A stretch of 34,696 nt of DNA from an uncultured Paracoccaceae bacterium (lineage in GTDB: Bacteria; Pseudomonadota; Alphaproteobacteria; Rhodobacterales; Rhodobacteraceae): assembly GCA_947496535.1 (NCBI GenBank), contig CANMDE010000015.1, forward strand, positions 1 through 34,696. Direction: 5' to 3'. The position numbers and the translations under genes were made by a program. The notes under the pieces are model-generated. The model did no database searches. It was not told where the DNA came from and was given only the letters and a program-made list of their open reading frames with translations. Below, one piece after another: positions 1 through 8,842 of this stretch. Position 1 is the first letter of the stretch; the number at the start of each line of letters is the position of its first letter.

Positions 1-2
1 AA

Positions 3-1355
3 GTGGACGACTTTTACGCCGCCCGCGACATCACAACGACGCCGCTACCGTGGCCGAGTATTGCTCCGCCGATTACACTAGAACAGTTTGGACCATCGTT
101 GTCGAATACTTGGGACTATTACTGCGGCTTATGGCCCAAACTGGTTCGGCTTGATCATAAACACATTGCGTTCGACCAAGCCTTCAAGTTTGAGAAGGGA
201 GTTGATTGGGTAAGCGCTAATGCGAAAGGCTATAAGGAGGTTCATTGGTCCGATGTGGCCAAGGGAGCAGCAGGTAAGCTGTACTGCAATGGCATCTTCG
301 TCGGCCAAATGGCAAGCTTCGACGACGATGTTGTGTCGTTGAGATTAGGACACAATACACGGGTATCCACCCCAAGCCTAGTCGTCTCTGATCCAAACGG
401 CCGAATGCCCCTGAACCTACAAAGAGATCGACTAGAGAAATTTGAAACCGAGTTGAGATCTGGACTAGCAGATAGCAGAGCAACTGACCTTGTAGTTGAA
501 GCAATCGCCAAAGCACCGGAAGCAGGGATCTTTTCGAAGCAGGGAAAGTCGCAATTCCGAGAGCGACGCCTCAGTGCCGATATCACGCTAGGTACGATCA
601 TCGAAATGGTTGGTGCTACTCCGTGGTGTTGGGAAGACAATGGTTGGCGCATTTCGGACCTTGGGCTCAGTAGTGGAAAGGACTGGATACTGATTTTGTT
701 TGGTGACTACCCCAACGTCAAAGGCCTCACCAAAGATGAGCTTAGCAATGTGACAGTTTTCTGTTACCCCCAAGTACTTAATGAGTTCCCACTTAGAGAA
801 GCCTCCAATGATGGCTCCCTCGAAACGAACACCATAGCCATTCCGCCAAAAGTGTTGTCCCCGTCATATTGGTGCCGTCAAAGTACTGATTTGAGCGGCG
901 TACCGATTTATGCCTTTCTATCGACAGAAATGACGAACGCACGCGTCGCTGTCAAAAATGGAAGCACGCGAGAGGGAGGGATGGGCGCAATACCCTTGGT
1001 GGATCTCATTGGGTCCCACCAAACATCGGCCGGAAGCTACGAATTGTATTGCAATACAAACATTCAGAATCCTTTGGTCAATAAGCTACGACAGGCGCTC
1101 GAAACCTGTTCGCAGACCCAGCTTTCGGCATTTGTGCTCATGGGTGGGAGCAGCACGATGACGCGATCGACAGAAGCTTGGCAATACCCACTTACTAGAG
1201 CATGGTTAAGAATACTTGGAAATAGCTCTGTTCCAATTAACATTCGGAAACGGTTAGAGCTACTGGATGGTACTTGTCCACAACATCGACCACGGTTCGA
1301 ATACCATCGAAAGAGATTGCGCGGTGATAAAAAGAACCACTTCTTTCGTGGCTGA
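3..1355 (+). CDS. C-terminal part of a large protein of unknown function, possibly HSP90-like ATPase family (partial)
   Basis: The reading frame is open at the left edge, so the GTG at position 3 is probably an internal codon and the gene probably begins outside the window. About 450 residues are visible. I do not firmly recognise the protein. Near residues 95-145 there is a stretch containing YCNGIFVGQ, then NGRMPLNLQRDRL. Loosely similar segments occur in large HSP90/histidine-kinase-type ATP-binding proteins, some of them found in defence or NLR-like contexts. No ATP-binding motif is visible in this C-terminal part, so the resemblance is weak. The rest is soluble-looking with no membrane segment, and the C-terminus is strongly basic. 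It converges on a recombinase-like gene and lies beside IS66, which suits an accessory island. Being a real coding region is fairly sure; the family is a guess. Confidence 0.5.
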   Translation: MDDFYAARDITTTPLPWPSIAPPITLEQFGPSLSNTWDYYCGLWPKLVRLDHKHIAFDQAFKFEKGVDWVSANAKGYKEVHWSDVAKGAAGKLYCNGIFVGQMASFDDDVVSLRLGHNTRVSTPSLVVSDPNGRMPLNLQRDRLEKFETELRSGLADSRATDLVVEAIAKAPEAGIFSKQGKSQFRERRLSADITLGTIIEMVGATPWCWEDNGWRISDLGLSSGKDWILILFGDYPNVKGLTKDELSNVTVFCYPQVLNEFPLREASNDGSLETNTIAIPPKVLSPSYWCRQSTDLSGVPIYAFLSTEMTNARVAVKNGSTREGGMGAIPLVDLIGSHQTSAGSYELYCNTNIQNPLVNKLRQALETCSQTQLSAFVLMGGSSTMTRSTEAWQYPLTRAWLRILGNSSVPINIRKRLELLDGTCPQHRPRFEYHRKRLRGDKKNHFFRG

Positions 1356-1429
1356 ACAACATGTGGTCAAAATGCAGTTAGATTGCAGCGAAATCGGCCC
1401 TCTGATGACTGGATCGCGCGCCAAGTAAA

Positions 1430-2185
1430 TCATATACTCCCTTTGGCGTAGAGCGGTCGAGCATATTCGTACAGTTCCTGCGGATACCAATACATATTTT
1501 CTTTGAGAACACCTTTGGGGAAGTCCAGGCCGACGAAGCGTTTAGGTGCAAATGAGGGGATGCTTTCGAAATCACGACCATACATTTTGGCTGTATCCTT
1601 GATAGACTTCAGATCTTTGAAACGCGTTACATGTTGGATTTTCTGAATCGATATCTTTTTTTCCAACATTCCTGCGACGGCCATCTGCCTTATCTTGTTC
1701 CAGTCGAAATGCGTTACAATAGTTGCCCCAGTCTGCATCCCCTGTAAGATTTTGTGCGCGTCTTTCACCGTGAGCGCTCTATTGTGTTCTATCCGGCCAT
1801 TCTTCCGTATGACAGGAAAAACAAAGCTTGATCGCTCGTCCAGCTCCTCGAATGCGCCGACATAGCCACGCAGTACTTTGTAGACGGACCTTGGGATCGG
1901 TATCAATTGTTGAAAACTGTCATCCAAGTATAAACCAATCGACGTGTAAGGCCGAGGTCTAGCGCCAATGTTGCCTGCGCGTTGCGGGTATCTGTGTAAG
2001 TCACCGTGCTCCAGCTCAAAGAAATATGTCAACTGCCACAGCCGCAACTGGACGATGCTGCCTATCGGCAATCCAGTTGTTGAAGCCAACCTCAACAGCA
2101 ACCGGTTACGTCGCCCGGAAATTTTTCGTGGATTGCAAGCCTTCGATAGGCTCATGATATCTATTTCTTGATCTTGCAGTCGCAT
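1430..2185 (-). CDS. Degenerate tyrosine-recombinase-like protein
   Basis: This 251-residue protein resembles the catalytic domain of phage-type tyrosine recombinases, but weakly. Residues 26-49 (RNRLLLRL, then TTGLPIGSIVQLRL) match the usual 'TGLR.SEL..L.W' helix, except that the first catalytic arginine position is proline. Near the C-terminus NKIRQM stands where HxLRHT is expected, so the histidine is replaced by asparagine and the arginine is kept. QHVTRF stands where LGH is expected, and the tyrosine in AKMYG fits the nucleophile position. About 30 residues follow the tyrosine. Losing two of the conserved residues suggests a decayed or catalytically inactive recombinase, or a relative with another role. 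A second frame immediately upstream (2106-2324, same strand) contains a plausible N-terminal segment, so the gene may be split by a frameshift. The family call is tentative. Confidence 0.45.
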   Translation of the reverse strand: MRLQDQEIDIMSLSKACNPRKISGRRNRLLLRLASTTGLPIGSIVQLRLWQLTYFFELEHGDLHRYPQRAGNIGARPRPYTSIGLYLDDSFQQLIPIPRSVYKVLRGYVGAFEELDERSSFVFPVIRKNGRIEHNRALTVKDAHKILQGMQTGATIVTHFDWNKIRQMAVAGMLEKKISIQKIQHVTRFKDLKSIKDTAKMYGRDFESIPSFAPKRFVGLDFPKGVLKENMYWYPQELYEYARPLYAKGSI

Positions 2186-2496
2186 TACGAGCCATAATAT
2201 CTGCCGACATTACTGCCGAAAGGTCAAACTTGAACGCCAAGCAAATTTTCTTAATGCGTTCAAAATCCGATCCCTGACCAGGATATATAACTCCCACCGG
2301 CGCGGTATATGTCGGAAACTTCAAAAAGCTAAATTTGTTAACGGCTTAGCCAATCTTCAATAAAGTCACTGCTGCCAGATCTATGTAGATATATACCAAA
2401 TGCCCTCAATATTACCCATTCAAAACAGGTGGTTGCCTATATTTTCGGTTGATCACGATTCGAAGATCGCCATATCGTGAGGTGATTCGGAAATTG

Positions 2497-2748
2497 ATGG
2501 TGCCTCTTTTGGACGCGACAAAAGTCAAACATTTGGAAATTAAGATGAGGTTGCAGCTTGTAAACAGCAGCTTCAATGAAATTGCGCGTGAGCTCGGTTT
2601 GTCGCATTCAACCGTGCTGGACGTAAGTAACTCACGCGGGGTGTCGATAAGGGTCGCCCAAGCGATAGCCGATAAGATCGGGTCATCTCCGGGCGAGCTT
2701 TGGCCTGGAAAATACCCATCAATCAAAAAGGGGCAGGCCATGACTTAG
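2497..2748 (+). CDS. Ner/Nlp-type small DNA-binding regulator
   Basis: A small helix-turn-helix protein of about 83 residues. The segment FNEIARELGLSHSTV is a clear helix-turn-helix, and the following VAQAIADKIG then ELWPGKY matches the end of the Mu Ner / Nlp (SfsB) family, where the domain closes with a tryptophan-proline and a tyrosine. Proteins of this family are small repressors of phage or mobile-element transcription, or host regulators derived from them. The frame is open upstream to a TTG at 2449 and a GTG at 2482. I chose the ATG at 2497 because the family has a short N-terminus, but no Shine-Dalgarno sequence decides it. A strong hairpin follows the stop codon. It is flanked by a recombinase-like gene and IS66, consistent with a leftover regulator of an integrated element. 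Confidence 0.7.
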   Translation: MVPLLDATKVKHLEIKMRLQLVNSSFNEIARELGLSHSTVLDVSNSRGVSIRVAQAIADKIGSSPGELWPGKYPSIKKGQAMT

Positions 2749-2770
2749 ATCAAGGGCTCTGAAATGAAAA

Positions 2771-2803
2771 GAGGCCCGCAGATGTAGGAACCTGCGAAGC
2801 CTC
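2771..2803 (+). terminator. Hairpin downstream of the Ner-like gene
   Basis: The outer arms GAGGC and GCCTC and inner arms CGCAG and CTGCG pair around a loop of about 10 bases, with small mismatched bases between the two stems. It lies 23 bases after the Ner-like stop codon. There is no good T tract after it, so termination is plausible but not certain. Confidence 0.4.
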
Positions 2804-2872
2804 GGAAAATCGCTGTTAGAGACGATCTATTCCCTTTTCATCCCATCACTAACCCCAAAAATCAAGCGAAAA

Positions 2873-2894
2873 CGCGCCCGATGTGTTGGGCGCG
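2873..2894. repeat. Perfect 7-bp inverted repeat upstream of IS66
   Basis: CGCGCCC and GGGCGCG form a perfect stem with an 8-base loop, about 255 bases before the IS66 transposase start. It has no T tract. It could be a transcription barrier or an element end; I cannot tell which. Confidence 0.35.
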
Positions 2895-3148
2895 ACCAAT
2901 GGACGTGCCCCAGATTTGCACGTGGGATGAGGATGCACAGGCACGGTGCCGGAAACATTTGAAAATATCTGTTATGACTTGACGGCTGCTCATCCCGCCG
3001 CCGATCCGCCTTTGGATCGATTGAAGCTTATGTGTACGGAAACCCTGCGCCAGAAGGGTATGGCCAATTCTCACCCACCGATTTCCATCCAACTCACCAG
3101 CGCTGTCGCGCTGGTTGAGATAGATTGCAGCCATGCTGTTAGAGCCAA

Positions 3149-4843
3149 ATGAAGAGCGACTTCACCAAACTTGGAGAGCTTGCCCGTGAATTGGGCGGAG
3201 AGCCTGTCCAAGAGGCGGTTGTTGCGATGATACAATTGTTCGATGAGCTGTTGGCTGATCTTAGTGCGGCAACGACGCTTGCAACTAAAAGATCTGGCGA
3301 GTTGACTCACCTCAAAGCACAGGTTCGATCATTGAAAGCTGAAGTTGCCAAGCAGGCCGAGCGGATCGCAGAACTCCTTCATGAGCAGTTTAGTCCAAAA
3401 TCGGAAACAACTGATACGCGTCGCCGACGCTCAAGCACGGATCAAGATGAAGACAACCATCCCAACGAAGTTTCCTCCCACGGTAAAGCCAAGGATTTCT
3501 CTGCAGAGAAACCCAAGAAGCCCAGAAATACAAACGGCAGGGCACCCAAAAATTGGGACAACTTGGAGCACATCGAAATCGAAATGGGATTTCCGGAGAC
3601 ATGCACGTGCGGTTGCGGTGGCCCAATCAGGGACTACGATGTTGACGAAAAACGCGAAGTCATCCCCGCTAAGTTCTACGTCGCAGTCAGGAAGTACCCG
3701 CGCTATTGATGCCGCAAAGACGACGTAACCATCGGGACTATATACAAACCCAACTTGCTTCCCGGCACTAACACCGGGACCAGTATGTTGGCTTATCTCG
3801 TAACCATGCGTTTTGGTTGGGGAATGCCGTGGTATCGTATTGAAAACATGCTCAACCATGATGGCATTACTTTTCATCGCGCCACCATGTGTAAACAAGT
3901 CGGTCGTCTTGGGAATGCAATCGGATCTGTTTTTGGCGAACTAGAACGCCATACGCTAGATGACGCTACAAGAGTATTTATCGATGAAACGCCAATTAAG
4001 ATACTGCGGCCTGGAACTGGCAAGACCGGACAGTCCTACATGTATGCAGCACATCGCGACGATAGCTCGTTCGGTGGAAACGCGCCGCGCTCAACCGTTT
4101 TCTATCACAAAATTTCGAGAGCGATGCCCCACATCCACAACATCCTTGGTGGCCAATCTCTTATCGCACAGCATGATGGTTACCCTGGCTACGGTCGCTT
4201 GGGCCAACCCGACACCGATGTAGAAAACATCGTCTCTGTTGAATGCTGGGTGCATGCTCGGCGAAACTTCATCAAAGTGGCACGAACCACCAACTCAGCT
4301 TTCGCCGATGAGGTCACAGAACGAATGGGTGAATTATTCGAAATTGAGGACAAAATCAGAGGTTGGCCACCAGACGCCCGACTCAGCTACAGAAAAGACA
4401 GATCAGGACCGATCATTCGGAACCTTCGACCACGGTTGGAAGAAATTTACGCTGAAATCTTGCAGAAGGGCAGTTTGGGCAAGGCGATCAATTATACTTT
4501 AGAACGATGGAGTTCATTGACGCTTTTCCTCGAAGATGGGCGCATCGACCTAGATACCAACCCTGTTGAACGTCAGTTCAAACCCATTATCCTGTTGCGA
4601 AAGGGCGCACTTTTCATTGGGAGTGAAGAAGGCGGAGATACTTGGGCGATCATGTCGTCACTGGTTGAAACCTGCAAACTCAACCGTGTAGACCCCTATC
4701 GCTATTTCGTCTGGATGATCGATGATCTGGCAGAAATGAAAACAAAACATCTCGATGATGACATCGACTACACGGTTGGCGTTTTAAGCCCGAATGTTCC
4801 GTTCCGGATAGTGATGATACGAAAAACCACCGCGAATTCGTAA
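3149..4843 (+). mobile_element. tnpC: IS66-family transposase (TnpC), broken by an in-frame TGA and with an altered C-terminus
   Basis: The two halves, 3149-3709 and 3710-4843, lie in the same frame and are separated only by TGA at 3707-3709. The N-terminal half has the leucine-rich coiled-coil region, a basic low-complexity stretch and the CTCGCGGP zinc-binding segment of IS66 TnpC. The second half carries the DDE residues in IDETPIKIL, HDGYPGY and NPVERQFKP. IS66 proteins usually have a small residue between the Tyr and Cys at the stop position, so a GGA-to-TGA change would explain it. After about 4775 (DIDYT) the usual 'LLPWN'-type ending is absent and the frame runs into the neighbouring aph remnant. 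The accessory genes tnpA and tnpB of full IS66 elements are not seen here. The element is therefore probably immobile by itself. Confidence 0.9.
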
Positions 4844-5296
4844 CATGGGTCAGCGATGATCCCTTTTGGATCGATTGCCAGCCAACCACGATCCGATTGA
4901 ATAATGTTGTCGAAATTCAGATCGCCATGCATCAGTTTTGGGCTTTCGGTTGTTACCAGAAGCCATTTGAGCAAAGCCTGAGCCCGAGCGAACGCGGGCT
5001 GTTGTTGCTTAGGGAAGCTTTCAATCTTGGTAGATAACAGCGCACCTCCAAAATGATCTTCAAGAGCTATGTAGCCGTCTGCTGGAGGACGATGCAACTT
5101 CAGCGATATCTCCGCGATGACCTGTGCCGCAATCGCGTCTTGTCCCTTTCTCACTGTCGCAGCTAGAGATTTGCCATCGAGCCACTCCATGAGAATGGCA
5201 TCTTCGCTTTCGTCAATGAGACGCACGGCCCCGTCACCATCCCAGAGCCGCAAGAGCCTTGTTCCAATGGTATCGCCAACCTTGAGACCTCTTCCC
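4820..5296 (-). pseudogene. Aminoglycoside/hydroxyurea phosphotransferase (APH(6)-like) fragment
   Basis: The frame encodes the middle and C-terminal part of an APH(6)-type kinase. It starts near GLKVGDTIGTRLLRLWDGDG and contains MEWLDGKSLA. The catalytic-loop motif is HGDLNFDNI and the metal-binding segment is IDPKGIIADPCYEFA. The N-terminal lobe, including the nucleotide-binding start, is missing. In its place the DNA continues as glutamate dehydrogenase sequence in another frame. The C-terminus is cut at about VVFR, where IS66-associated sequence begins. This is a remnant trimmed on both sides and should not confer any activity. In intact form such kinases phosphorylate streptomycin-like or related small molecules in the cytoplasm; chromosomal homologues in environmental bacteria often have unknown substrates. 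Confidence 0.8.
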
Positions 5297-5811
5297 TGTG
5301 ACGCAGGCCTTTGCATTGGTGACGTCAGTGGGGTTGGCCCGACGAAACTCGTCTGCAATCCACGCCATCTCGCGCTCACCTGTTCCCATGTCCGGTGCGG
5401 GCACATTGAGGCCAGGACCGATAAGGCCGCGTTTCACCAACTCTTGTGTAAAACGGCGGGTTATCCGTTCAAGCTCATCTGGCTTCCAGTCGCCTGGATT
5501 GATCTTTAGCGCGCCCTTGGACCCGCCAAAGGGGACGTCCACCTGAGGGTCATAAGCGCTGCAAGAGCCTGCACTTCATCGGCATCTGCATCAATAGAGT
5601 AGCGGATCCCTCCCTTGACGGGTTCGCAATGCTCACTGTAGAAGGAGCGCCACCCCGTGAACGAATACATATGCCCGCGCAGTCGCACACCGAAGTTGAC
5701 CTCGTAAGTCGAGTTACATTGCGTGATGCGTTCGGCAAGGCCCTCCACAAGAGAAAGATGATCGAAAGACCGGTCAATATAGGCACCGACACTATTGAGA
5801 AAGTTAGTCAT
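5297..5811 (-). pseudogene. Glu/Leu/Phe/Val dehydrogenase 5' fragment with internal frameshift
   Basis: The N-terminus begins at 5811 (MTNFLNSVGAYIDRSFDHL) and contains NFGVRLRGHMYSFTGW and EPVKGGIRY, typical of NAD(P)-dependent glutamate dehydrogenase. Near 5540 the frame changes. The continuing frame reads DVPFGGSKGALKINP, then GLNVPAPDMGTGEREM and CVTGK. Family members have about four more residues between MTL and the VDVPFGG segment, so a short deletion of a length not divisible by three explains the shift. The gene stops abruptly at the junction with the aph fragment, leaving roughly the first third of a protein normally over 400 residues. The catalytic lysine region is partly present, but the dinucleotide-binding domain is gone. 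It is dead. Confidence 0.85.
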
Positions 5812-5836
5812 GTTCAGCGTCGCTTTTCAAAAGAGG

Positions 5837-5877
5837 TGCCGGTGCTCGTGAAGAGGTAAATTGTACGAGCACCGGCA
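5837..5877 (-). terminator. 13-bp perfect hairpin downstream of gabD
   Basis: TGCCGGTGCTCGT pairs perfectly with ACGAGCACCGGCA around a 15-base loop. On the minus strand it lies 68 bases after the gabD stop and is followed by CCTCTTTTG, a weak T-rich tail. It probably terminates gabT-gabD. It also sits just upstream of the gdh remnant, so a former role there is possible. Confidence 0.65.
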
Positions 5878-5944
5878 GAAAGTCGGTCAGAGATCACGGG
5901 ACAATGATCTTGCTGGTTCCGACAGGGAGGTATCTGGTGGGATG

Positions 5945-7423
5945 TTAGACTCCGCCCACGCAAAGGTATTTTATTTCAAGGTAATCGTCGCAGCCGTATT
6001 TGGAGCCTTCGCGCCCCTGACCGGACTGCTTTACGCCGCCGAAGGGAGCGACTTCGGTTGAGATCAGCCCAGTGTTTATGCCGACCATGCCGTATTCGAG
6101 AGCTTCGGCAACTTGCCAAACCTTGGAGAGATCATTCGCATAGAAATATGAGGCGAGACCGAAGATTGTATCGTTGGCCTGTGCGATCACATCATCGACC
6201 GTGTCGAATTTGAAGAGGGGGGCCACGGGCCCGAATGTCTCTTCAGATGCAATCAACATGTCCCGTGTCACGTCCGTCAGAACTGTGGGCTCGAAAAATG
6301 TGCCCCCCAATGTATGCGCTGCGCCGCCGGTGGCGACACGTGCGCCCTTGCTGGTCGCGTCTTGAATATGGTGCTCGACTTTGGCGACCGCTTTGTCGCT
6401 GATCAATGGGCCTGCGTTGACACCGTCATCGAACCCATTTCCGACCTTAATCGCTTCGACGGCGGCCACCAGCTTTTCAGTAAAGGCGTCATAGACCCCC
6501 GCCTGCACATAGATGCGGTTCGCGCAAACGCAGGTCTGGCCATTGTTGCGATATTTCGAGATCATCGCTCCTTCGACAGCGGCATCAAGATCGGCATCGT
6601 CGAACACGATGAACGGCGCGTTGCCGCCAAGCTCCATTGAGGTTTTCATGACCTGATCAGCAGATTGGCGCATCAGCATGCGGCCAACCTCCGTCGAACC
6701 GGTAAAGGTGAGCTTGCGGACCTTGGGATTGTCGCAGAACTCCTTCCCGAGATCAGCACTGGCTGTTGACGGGATCACACTGAACAGGCCCTTTGGCAGC
6801 CCGGCATCCTCGGCCAGCTTGGCCATCGCAAGGGCTGAGAGAGGGGTTTCGGCTGCCGGTTTGGCAACAAAAGCGCAACCAACGGCGAGTGCGGGTCCAA
6901 CCTTACGGGCGATCATCGCGTTTGGGAAATTCCAGGGCGTGATAGAGGCGACAACGCCGACGGGCTGTTTGAGCACCATGATCCGCTTGTCTGGTTGATG
7001 ACCGGGGATGATGTCTCCGTAAACCCGCTTTGCCTCTTCGGCGAACCATTCGATGAAGCTGGCACCATACATGATTTCGCCTTTGGCCTCTGCCAGCGGT
7101 TTGCCCATTTCAGCGGTCAAGATTGCCGCCAGATCATCCGCGTTTGCAACCATCAGATCGAACCATTTGCGCAAGACGGCTGCGCGCTCTTTGCCCGTTT
7201 TGGCGGCCCAATCTTTTTGGGCGGCGAACGCTGCATCAATCGCATTGCGCGTTTCCGCCACCCCCATGTCCGGAAGCGTTGCGATGATATCTCCGCTTGC
7301 GGGGTTCAGGACATCAAATGTCTTGCCGTTCGACGCCGTTTCCGACCAGTTTTGGCCCACCAAACCGGCGTTGATAAGCAAGTCGGAATTCCCGAGCTGT
7401 GACAACACATTTGAGGACGTCAT
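5945..7423 (-). CDS. gabD: NAD(P)-dependent succinate-semialdehyde dehydrogenase
   Basis: This cytoplasmic aldehyde dehydrogenase should oxidise succinate semialdehyde to succinate, the last step of GABA degradation into the TCA cycle. The protein is 492 residues, the usual length. It has the cofactor-binding segment PWNFPNAM near residue 167 and the glycine-rich FTGSTEVG. The general-base glutamate lies in ELGGNAPF near 267 and the catalytic cysteine in NNGQTCVCANR near 300. The C-terminal VAPFGGVKQSGQGREGS is characteristic of GabD-type enzymes. The ATG at 7421-7423 follows the gabT stop by one base (TGAAATG), and its ribosome site lies in the gabT 3' end, so the two are translationally coupled. 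Transcription probably ends at the 5837-5877 hairpin. A related semialdehyde dehydrogenase such as glutarate-semialdehyde dehydrogenase is possible, but pairing with gabT favours GABA. Confidence 0.92.
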   Translation of the reverse strand: MTSSNVLSQLGNSDLLINAGLVGQNWSETASNGKTFDVLNPASGDIIATLPDMGVAETRNAIDAAFAAQKDWAAKTGKERAAVLRKWFDLMVANADDLAAILTAEMGKPLAEAKGEIMYGASFIEWFAEEAKRVYGDIIPGHQPDKRIMVLKQPVGVVASITPWNFPNAMIARKVGPALAVGCAFVAKPAAETPLSALAMAKLAEDAGLPKGLFSVIPSTASADLGKEFCDNPKVRKLTFTGSTEVGRMLMRQSADQVMKTSMELGGNAPFIVFDDADLDAAVEGAMISKYRNNGQTCVCANRIYVQAGVYDAFTEKLVAAVEAIKVGNGFDDGVNAGPLISDKAVAKVEHHIQDATSKGARVATGGAAHTLGGTFFEPTVLTDVTRDMLIASEETFGPVAPLFKFDTVDDVIAQANDTIFGLASYFYANDLSKVWQVAEALEYGMVGINTGLISTEVAPFGGVKQSGQGREGSKYGCDDYLEIKYLCVGGV

Positions 7424-7424
7424 T

Positions 7425-8711
7425 TCACGCTCCTACATCTGTTTTGGCTGCGCGGATCGCTTTTTCAAGCGTGCCAAGTGCTTCCGAAAAGACGTCATCG
7501 CCAATGGTAATGGGAGCGAGGAAACGAATGACGTTGCCATAGATGCCACAGGTCAAGAGGATGAGATTGTCTTTCAAGGCGTGCGCCTTGACGGCATTGG
7601 TGAATTCCGGGCCTGGCGTGTCCGTGCCTGCAACATTGAACTCAACAGCTGTCATGAAGCCTGGTCCGCGAATATCAACGATCTCGGGGATGTCTGGGCG
7701 CAGGCTTTCGAGGTGCTGACGTAGGCGAGAGCCAAGCTCATTTGCTCGTTCGCAAAGCCCTTCCTCTTCAATCACGTCCAGTACGGCATGTGCGGCCGCG
7801 ATGCCAATGGGGTTGCCACCGTAGGTGCCCCCCAAACCCCCGGGGCTTGCGGCATCCATGATTTCTGCACGACCCGTAACGGCGGCAAGCGGAAAGCCCC
7901 CGGCAAGTCCTTTCGCCATACACGTCAGGTCAGGTGCAACATCGTGATGCTCCATCGCAAAAAGCTTGCCGGTTCGCGCAAAACCCGTTTGAACTTCGTC
8001 GGCGATCAATAGAATGCCATGCGCGTCACATAGCTTGCGCAAATGGCGCATCAGCGTGCGCGGCGCTTCGTAAAAGCCACCTTCGCCCTGCACTGGTTCC
8101 AGCGCAATGGCCGCAACACGTTCTGGATCCACATCTGCCTTGAAGAGCTTATCCAGCGCTGCGATTGAGTCTTCGACGGATACACCATGAAGGGCGATAG
8201 GAAAGGGAACGTGGAAGACGTCACCCGGCATCGCGCCAAATCCTTTTTTGTATGGCACGACTTTGCCGGTCAGTGCCATGCCCATGAAGGTCCGGCCGTG
8301 GAAACCGCCGGTGAATGCGATGATGGCAGAGCGGCCCGTTGCTGCGCGTGCGATCTTTACCGCATTTTCGGCTGCCTCGGCACCAGTGGTCACGAAGACC
8401 GTCTTTTTGGCAAAGTCACCTGGAACTGCTGTGTTCAGTCGTTCTGCCAGGGCCACGTAGTTCTCATAAGGAACAACTTGGTGGCAAGTATGGGTGAACC
8501 GATCAAGCTGCGCTTTGACCGCCTCGATGACCTTTGGGTGGCGATGCCCGGTGTTTACAACAGCAATACCGGCGGCAAAGTCGATATACCGGTTGCCTTC
8601 TACATCCCAGATTTCGGCATTCTCGGCGCGATCTGCGTAAATTTGAGTCATTATTCCAACACCACGCGCAATGGCATCAGTTTTACGATTTGAAATGGCT
8701 GCGTTTGACAT
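7425..8711 (-). CDS. gabT: 4-aminobutyrate aminotransferase
   Basis: A class III, PLP-dependent aminotransferase expected to move the amino group of GABA to 2-oxoglutarate, giving succinate semialdehyde and glutamate. Family marks include GHRHPKV, the TTGAEAAENAVKIAR cofactor site, FHGRTFMGMALTG, EPVQGEGGFY, ADEVQTGFARTG, and the PLP lysine in CMAKGLAGGFPL. I place the start at 8711 (MSNAAISNRKTDAI), giving 428 residues. A GGGAAG ribosome site lies about 9 bases before it, and the longer frame to 8795 adds 28 residues that do not look conserved. It is the first gene of gabT-gabD and is divergent from a PuuR-like regulator, so regulation by that protein is likely. 5-Aminovalerate is a common side substrate in this family. 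Confidence 0.93.
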   Translation of the reverse strand: MSNAAISNRKTDAIARGVGIMTQIYADRAENAEIWDVEGNRYIDFAAGIAVVNTGHRHPKVIEAVKAQLDRFTHTCHQVVPYENYVALAERLNTAVPGDFAKKTVFVTTGAEAAENAVKIARAATGRSAIIAFTGGFHGRTFMGMALTGKVVPYKKGFGAMPGDVFHVPFPIALHGVSVEDSIAALDKLFKADVDPERVAAIALEPVQGEGGFYEAPRTLMRHLRKLCDAHGILLIADEVQTGFARTGKLFAMEHHDVAPDLTCMAKGLAGGFPLAAVTGRAEIMDAASPGGLGGTYGGNPIGIAAAHAVLDVIEEEGLCERANELGSRLRQHLESLRPDIPEIVDIRGPGFMTAVEFNVAGTDTPGPEFTNAVKAHALKDNLILLTCGIYGNVIRFLAPITIGDDVFSEALGTLEKAIRAAKTDVGA

Positions 8712-8824
8712 GGCGAAACTTCCCAAAACTAGAGTTGTGTCATCCAAGCCTGTTTTGCTATGCCCGAACAGTCTGTTTCTTCGTGTCCATAACATATTGA
8801 ATTCATGTTTATCATGTGACTAAC

Positions 8825-8842
8825 TGTTCAGTATAATGAACA
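8825..8842. promoter_or_regulatory. Palindrome overlapping the start of the XRE/cupin regulator gene
   Basis: TGTTCA and TGAACA form a perfect 6-bp inverted repeat with a 6-base spacer, and the right arm includes the regulator's ATG at 8836. A partly similar GAACA...GTTTC lies upstream near 8765-8780. The position suggests an autoregulatory operator that also controls gabT; this is inference from symmetry and position only. Confidence 0.5.

Noticed and set aside
2862..3152. Overlapping frames on both strands before the IS66 transposase (90 residues minus, 68 residues plus)
   Set aside because: Neither resembles a known IS66 accessory protein, neither has a ribosome site, and they oppose each other over the same bases.
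6174..8693. Plus-strand frames of 60-223 residues across gabD and gabT
   Set aside because: They are antisense shadows of two strongly conserved genes and carry no family motifs.
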